The notes under the pieces were generated by a model. It searched no databases. It was not told where the DNA came from and saw nothing but the letters and a program-made list of their open reading frames with translations. A program made the translations under genes and the position numbers. Source: an uncultured Collinsella sp. (GTDB lineage Bacteria > Actinomycetota > Coriobacteriia > Coriobacteriales > Coriobacteriaceae). From it: a stretch of 8,856 nt of DNA. The DNA lies in the NCBI GenBank assembly GCA_900549195.1, contig URNK01000070.1, positions 1-8,856 on the forward strand, given 5' to 3'. This document shows positions 6,799 to 8,856 of this stretch, in pieces (the stretch's first letter is position 1; each line of letters opens with the position of its first letter).

Positions 6799-7748
6799 CG
6801 AAGCAGATAGCCACCTATATCCAGACCGGCGCCAAATCCAACCAAGGCGATGGTGTCGCCTGTGTGAAGTGCACCGGCGTTTGCCAGCCGGTCGAGGGCA
6901 AGCGGAATGCATGCGCTCGAAATGTTGCCGGTCTCGCGCAACGTGCGAACCACGCGCTCGTCCGGCACGCCCAGGCGCTTGACCGCCTGGCTCAGGATTC
7001 GTTCGTTAGCCTGATGGAATACAAAATGATCGATGTCTTCGACCAAAATGCCCGCATCGATCGCAAGCTTATGGACCGTGTCGCAGATGGCGTTGACGCC
7101 GAACTTGAACACGCGGCGGCCATTCATGGACAGCACGCTCGCGCTATCTGCGGAAGCCTTAAACGGCGAGGTACCGACCAGACCGGGAACGCGCAACGTC
7201 TCGACGTCGGGCGCCGTCGAAAGCTCAACGGCAAGGGGACTGTCTCCCCCAGCTTCAATCACTGCGGCGCCTGCCCCATCGCCAAAAAGCACGCAGGTGG
7301 CACGGTCGGTCCAGTCGAGCGCGCGCGTCATCTGCTCGGCAGCAACAACAAGCACGCGCTCGGCACGGCTGCGGGCGATATAGCCCTCGGCGACATCGAG
7401 CGCAAATACGAAGCCGGCACAAGCCGCCGAGACATCGAAGGCAGGGCACGTCGCGCCTAGTCGCTCAGCAACGGCACACGCCTCAGCGGGAACAAGGTGG
7501 TCACCCGTCGTCGTCGAGCAGACGATCAGATCCAGCTGGCTCGCGTCGATTCCGGACACCTGGAGTGCCCGCTCGCTCGCCGCTACGGCAAGGTCGTCAA
7601 GTGACTCGGTGGTGCAGACGTGGCGGCTCTTGATACCTGTGCGAGTAAAAATCCACTCATTCGAGGTATCGAGGAACTCAGACAGCTCGTCATTGGAAAC
7701 ACTGCGCTCAGGAAGTGCCGAACCTGTTCCAAGAATCGTGAAACCCAT
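6789..7748 (-). CDS. fabH: 3-oxoacyl-ACP synthase III (KAS III), chain initiation
   Basis: FabH starts fatty-acid synthesis by condensing an acyl-CoA primer (acetyl-CoA or a branched acyl-CoA) with malonyl-ACP. The 319-residue product has nucleophile C110 in DVSAACAGFVFAL, H245 in FVFHQANERIL and N275 in RETGNISSACIP. These form the Cys-His-Asn triad, aligned with E. coli C112, H244 and N274. GFGAGLDIGGYLL closes the fold. ATG 7748 has a near-perfect AAAGGAGG with 6 bases between GGAGG and the start. Open frame upstream to 7805 has no family-like residues. The Asn motif GNISSAC differs slightly from the common GNTSAAS. Primer preference, straight or branched, cannot be told by eye. fabH is the first gene of the leftward operon. 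Confidence 0.97.
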   Translation of the reverse strand: MGFTILGTGSALPERSVSNDELSEFLDTSNEWIFTRTGIKSRHVCTTESLDDLAVAASERALQVSGIDASQLDLIVCSTTTGDHLVPAEACAVAERLGATCPAFDVSAACAGFVFALDVAEGYIARSRAERVLVVAAEQMTRALDWTDRATCVLFGDGAGAAVIEAGGDSPLAVELSTAPDVETLRVPGLVGTSPFKASADSASVLSMNGRRVFKFGVNAICDTVHKLAIDAGILVEDIDHFVFHQANERILSQAVKRLGVPDERVVRTLRETGNISSACIPLALDRLANAGALHTGDTIALVGFGAGLDIGGYLLRWK

Positions 7749-7765
7749 CACTAACCTCCTTTGAG

Positions 7766-7783
7766 TTGTTGACGTGTTTACAT
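7766..7783. repeat. Copy 1 of 18-bp direct repeat, candidate operator
   Basis: The sequence TTGTTGACGTGTTTACAT differs from copy 2 at one position (T in place of A at base 14). The core is an imperfect inverted repeat of the form TGT-n2-AC-n2-GT-n2-ACA, as expected for a dimeric regulator. It lies 18 bases before the fabH start and just upstream of the fabH ribosome binding site, a position suited to repression. Confidence 0.55.
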
Positions 7784-7813
7784 CGACCAAGAGAGGATAA
7801 CGCATTTCAGTCT

Positions 7814-7831
7814 TTGTTGACGTGTTAACAT
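7814..7831. repeat. Copy 2 of 18-bp direct repeat, candidate operator
   Basis: The sequence TTGTTGACGTGTTAACAT matches copy 1 at 17 of 18 positions, 48 bp away start to start. This copy is the better palindrome: in its inner 16 bases, 12 positions match their reverse complement (TGTTnAC and GTnAACA arms). It overlaps the -35 of the weak leftward promoter candidate. The bound protein is unknown. Confidence 0.55.
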
Positions 7832-7906
7832 TAAATTGTCCAAATGCGACAAAGGCTTCACATTGTGTCTATCTCTCGACACCATTGCGTCATTCACTTA
7901 TTCAAT

Positions 7907-7914
7907 AAGGAGGT
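7907..7914 (+). promoter_or_regulatory. Ribosome binding site deciding the birA start
   Basis: AAGGAGGT is a full-strength Shine-Dalgarno match. It ends about 10-11 bases before ATG 7925, somewhat longer than usual. It lies inside the coding span of any start further upstream, which argues against the ATG at 7844. Confidence 0.75.
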
Positions 7915-7924
7915 AGCAGCCGCT

Positions 7925-8701
7925 ATGGATGCCCAATTAACGATTGTCGACGTAACCGGATCGACCAACGATGACCTGCTCGAGGCAGGAAAACAGGGTG
8001 CGCCGCACGGCACAGGACTTGCCGCCCGCACGCAAACGGCAGGACGCGGCCGGCGCGGCCACAAGTGGGATTCAACCGCCGGCAACCTATTGCTTTCGAT
8101 TGTCCTGCGTCCATGCGTTAATCCCGCAAAGTACTCTGGTCTTGCCGCCGTCAGCGGCCTAGCGGTGCTCGAAGCACTCGAAAAGCAGGGTCTTGCAAAC
8201 GAGATTGGCCTCAAATGGCCCAACGACCTGGTCGCGAGTGGACGCAAACTCGGCGGCATTCTGGTCGAGGCCGCACGCGATAACGAAGGCAAACCTTTCG
8301 CCGTCTGCGGCATTGGTGTCAACGTAAACTACACGCCCCAAGAGGTGCCCGATGGCGGCCTGGCGGCAATTGGCCTCTCGGACCTCAACGAGAGCGTTCC
8401 CGCCGTCGACATGCTCCTCGATGAGGTCTATCACGCAGTTATAGACGCTGTAGATACCTGGGCAGAGCGCCTCAACGCCAAGGAAGAAGACGCCGGTCCG
8501 CTCGCGCCCGTCCACGACGAATATATCGCTCACCTCAATTGGATCGGGAAGCACGTTATCGCCCGCTCCCCCGCTGGAGACGAGCTGGCACGAGGCATCT
8601 TTAAAACCGTCGATGCCTTTGGTCGCGCGTGTATCGAAACGGAAGGAGGCTTGCGATCCTTCCATTTTGAGGAGGCATCGCTGCGCCCCTTGAGCGAATA
8701 G
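7925..8701 (+). CDS. birA: Biotin-[acetyl-CoA carboxylase] ligase, catalytic-only type
   Basis: BirA activates biotin with ATP to biotinyl-AMP and attaches it to the AccB lysine (K123 of the protein encoded across the control region). The 258-residue product shows GSTNDDLLEAG (12-22), the biotin-binding loop GRGRRG (40-45), KWPNDL (97-102), K108 in GRKLGGILVE, and GIGVNVNYTP (129-138). A C-terminal SH3-like domain spans about 205-256. It begins directly with the catalytic domain and lacks the N-terminal winged helix of E. coli BirA (321 residues), so it is a ligase without repressor function. An in-frame ATG at 7844 would add 27 residues that are not helix-turn-helix-like and would contain the ribosome binding site, so 7925 is chosen. 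Confidence 0.97.
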   Translation: MDAQLTIVDVTGSTNDDLLEAGKQGAPHGTGLAARTQTAGRGRRGHKWDSTAGNLLLSIVLRPCVNPAKYSGLAAVSGLAVLEALEKQGLANEIGLKWPNDLVASGRKLGGILVEAARDNEGKPFAVCGIGVNVNYTPQEVPDGGLAAIGLSDLNESVPAVDMLLDEVYHAVIDAVDTWAERLNAKEEDAGPLAPVHDEYIAHLNWIGKHVIARSPAGDELARGIFKTVDAFGRACIETEGGLRSFHFEEASLRPLSE

Positions 8702-8822
8702 GTCGCCGCAGCCGTCGGCTCGGCAGCATTACCCGGCAGTCCAAACCATCATTCAAAACAAAAGAGCCCCGCTACCAAGATGGCAGCGGGGCTCTGTAAG
8801 CTATGAGCGATATCGCTTAGAG
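8702..8822. other. Non-coding tail after birA
   Basis: These 121 bp follow the birA stop and hold a terminator-like hairpin (8763-8795) and, to its right, the perfect 12-bp palindrome AGCGATATCGCT (8806-8817). No gene is recognisable. True genomic sequence ends at about 8822, where adapter begins. Confidence 0.7.
8755..8795 (-). terminator. Intrinsic terminator with minus-strand T-tract
   Basis: AGAGCCCCGCT (8763-8773) and AGCGGGGCTCT (8785-8795) form a perfect 11-bp stem that can extend by 3 bp past one mismatch. On the minus strand the hairpin is followed by TTTTGTTTT (8755-8763, sharing the last stem base), the arrangement of a Rho-independent terminator. On the plus strand the hairpin is followed by GTAAGC with no T-tract, so it would stop birA transcripts poorly. 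The natural client is a leftward gene beyond the contig end. Confidence 0.85.
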
Positions 8823-8856
8823 CTGTCTCTTATACACATCTGACGCTGCCGACGAC
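8823..8856. other. Nextera transposase adapter sequence (artefact)
   Basis: CTGTCTCTTATACACATCT (8823-8841) is the 19-bp Tn5 mosaic end used in Nextera libraries, and GACGCTGCCGACGA (8842-8855) is the reverse complement of the Read 1 adapter tail. Together they match the 33-base adapter exactly. The last C at 8856 would be the first base of the index read-through. This is library sequence left on the contig end, not a genomic mobile element. Confidence 0.98.

Larger units (their letters stand above)
7749..7924. promoter_or_regulatory. Divergent control region between fabH and birA
   Basis: This 176-bp non-coding stretch must hold the promoters of the leftward fab operon and the rightward birA gene. 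It is more AT-rich than the flanking genes and contains an 18-bp near-identical direct repeat (7766-7783 and 7814-7831) and a 7-bp inverted repeat (7801-7807 with 7842-7848). No convincing -35/-10 pair is seen in either direction. A weak leftward candidate is TCAACA (7815-7820) and TATCCT (7794-7799), 15 bases apart, which would put the start near 7787, between the two repeats. Each repeat also carries TTGACG on the plus strand, but without a matching -10 element. Confidence 0.7.

Noticed and set aside
7766..7831. A classical BirA repressor operator
   Set aside because: The TTGTTGAC and GTTAACA elements recall known BirA half-sites, but those are separated by a long spacer of about 15 bp. Here the halves are adjacent, and this BirA has no DNA-binding domain.
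7844..7924. Upstream ATG giving birA 27 more residues
   Set aside because: The extension is unlike the winged helix of regulatory BirA proteins, has no ribosome binding site of its own, and contains the strong AAGGAGGT that serves ATG 7925.
8823..8841. A Tn5-family transposon end
   Set aside because: The mosaic end is followed directly by the Nextera primer tail, with no transposase gene or target duplication, so it is library adapter.
1..8856. CRISPR arrays, rRNA or tRNA genes, phage or toxin-antitoxin genes
   Set aside because: No repeat-spacer pattern, RNA gene signature or such coding frame was seen; nearly all of the window is accounted for by the fab operon and birA.

Overview
This window is a contig end carrying a nearly complete type II fatty-acid synthesis (FAS II) operon, read leftward on the minus strand, with a divergent biotin-protein ligase gene on the plus strand. 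The DNA is GC-rich, the genes are tightly packed with short gaps or overlaps, and purine-rich ribosome binding sites precede most starts. The gene order fabH-acpP-fabK-fabD-fabG-fabF-accB-fabZ-accC-accD is, from memory, that of streptococci and related Firmicutes, but the base composition is not low-GC Firmicute-like. My best guess, by inference and not from any search, is a gut actinobacterium of the Coriobacteriia such as Collinsella.

Layout from right to left along the operon. A control region at 7749-7924 separates fabH from birA. fabH (6789-7748) starts chains, acpP (6501-6737) is the acyl carrier, and fabK (5554-6498) is the FMN-dependent enoyl reductase. fabD (4640-5566) loads malonyl groups, fabG (3836-4609) reduces ketoacyl-ACP and fabF (2549-3796) elongates. 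accB (2072-2545), fabZ (1640-2062), accC (286-1629) and a truncated accD (1-293) follow. accD runs off the left edge; accA would be expected beyond it. Rightward, birA (7925-8701) encodes a 258-residue ligase without a DNA-binding domain.

The genes form one pathway. AccB, AccC and AccD (with AccA) make malonyl-CoA, BirA biotinylates AccB, and FabD moves malonyl to ACP. FabH condenses it with an acyl-CoA primer, and FabG, FabZ, FabK and FabF run the elongation cycle. All catalytic residues I looked for are present, and I see no frameshift or broken gene apart from the edge-truncated accD.

I found no previously undescribed system; the coding content is canonical. The most interesting non-coding signal is an 18-bp sequence present twice (17 of 18 identical) between fabH and birA, a candidate operator for an unidentified regulator. 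Right of birA is a strong hairpin whose T-tract lies on the minus strand, implying a convergent gene beyond the contig. The last 34 bases are not genomic: 8823-8855 exactly match the Nextera transposase adapter and should be trimmed.
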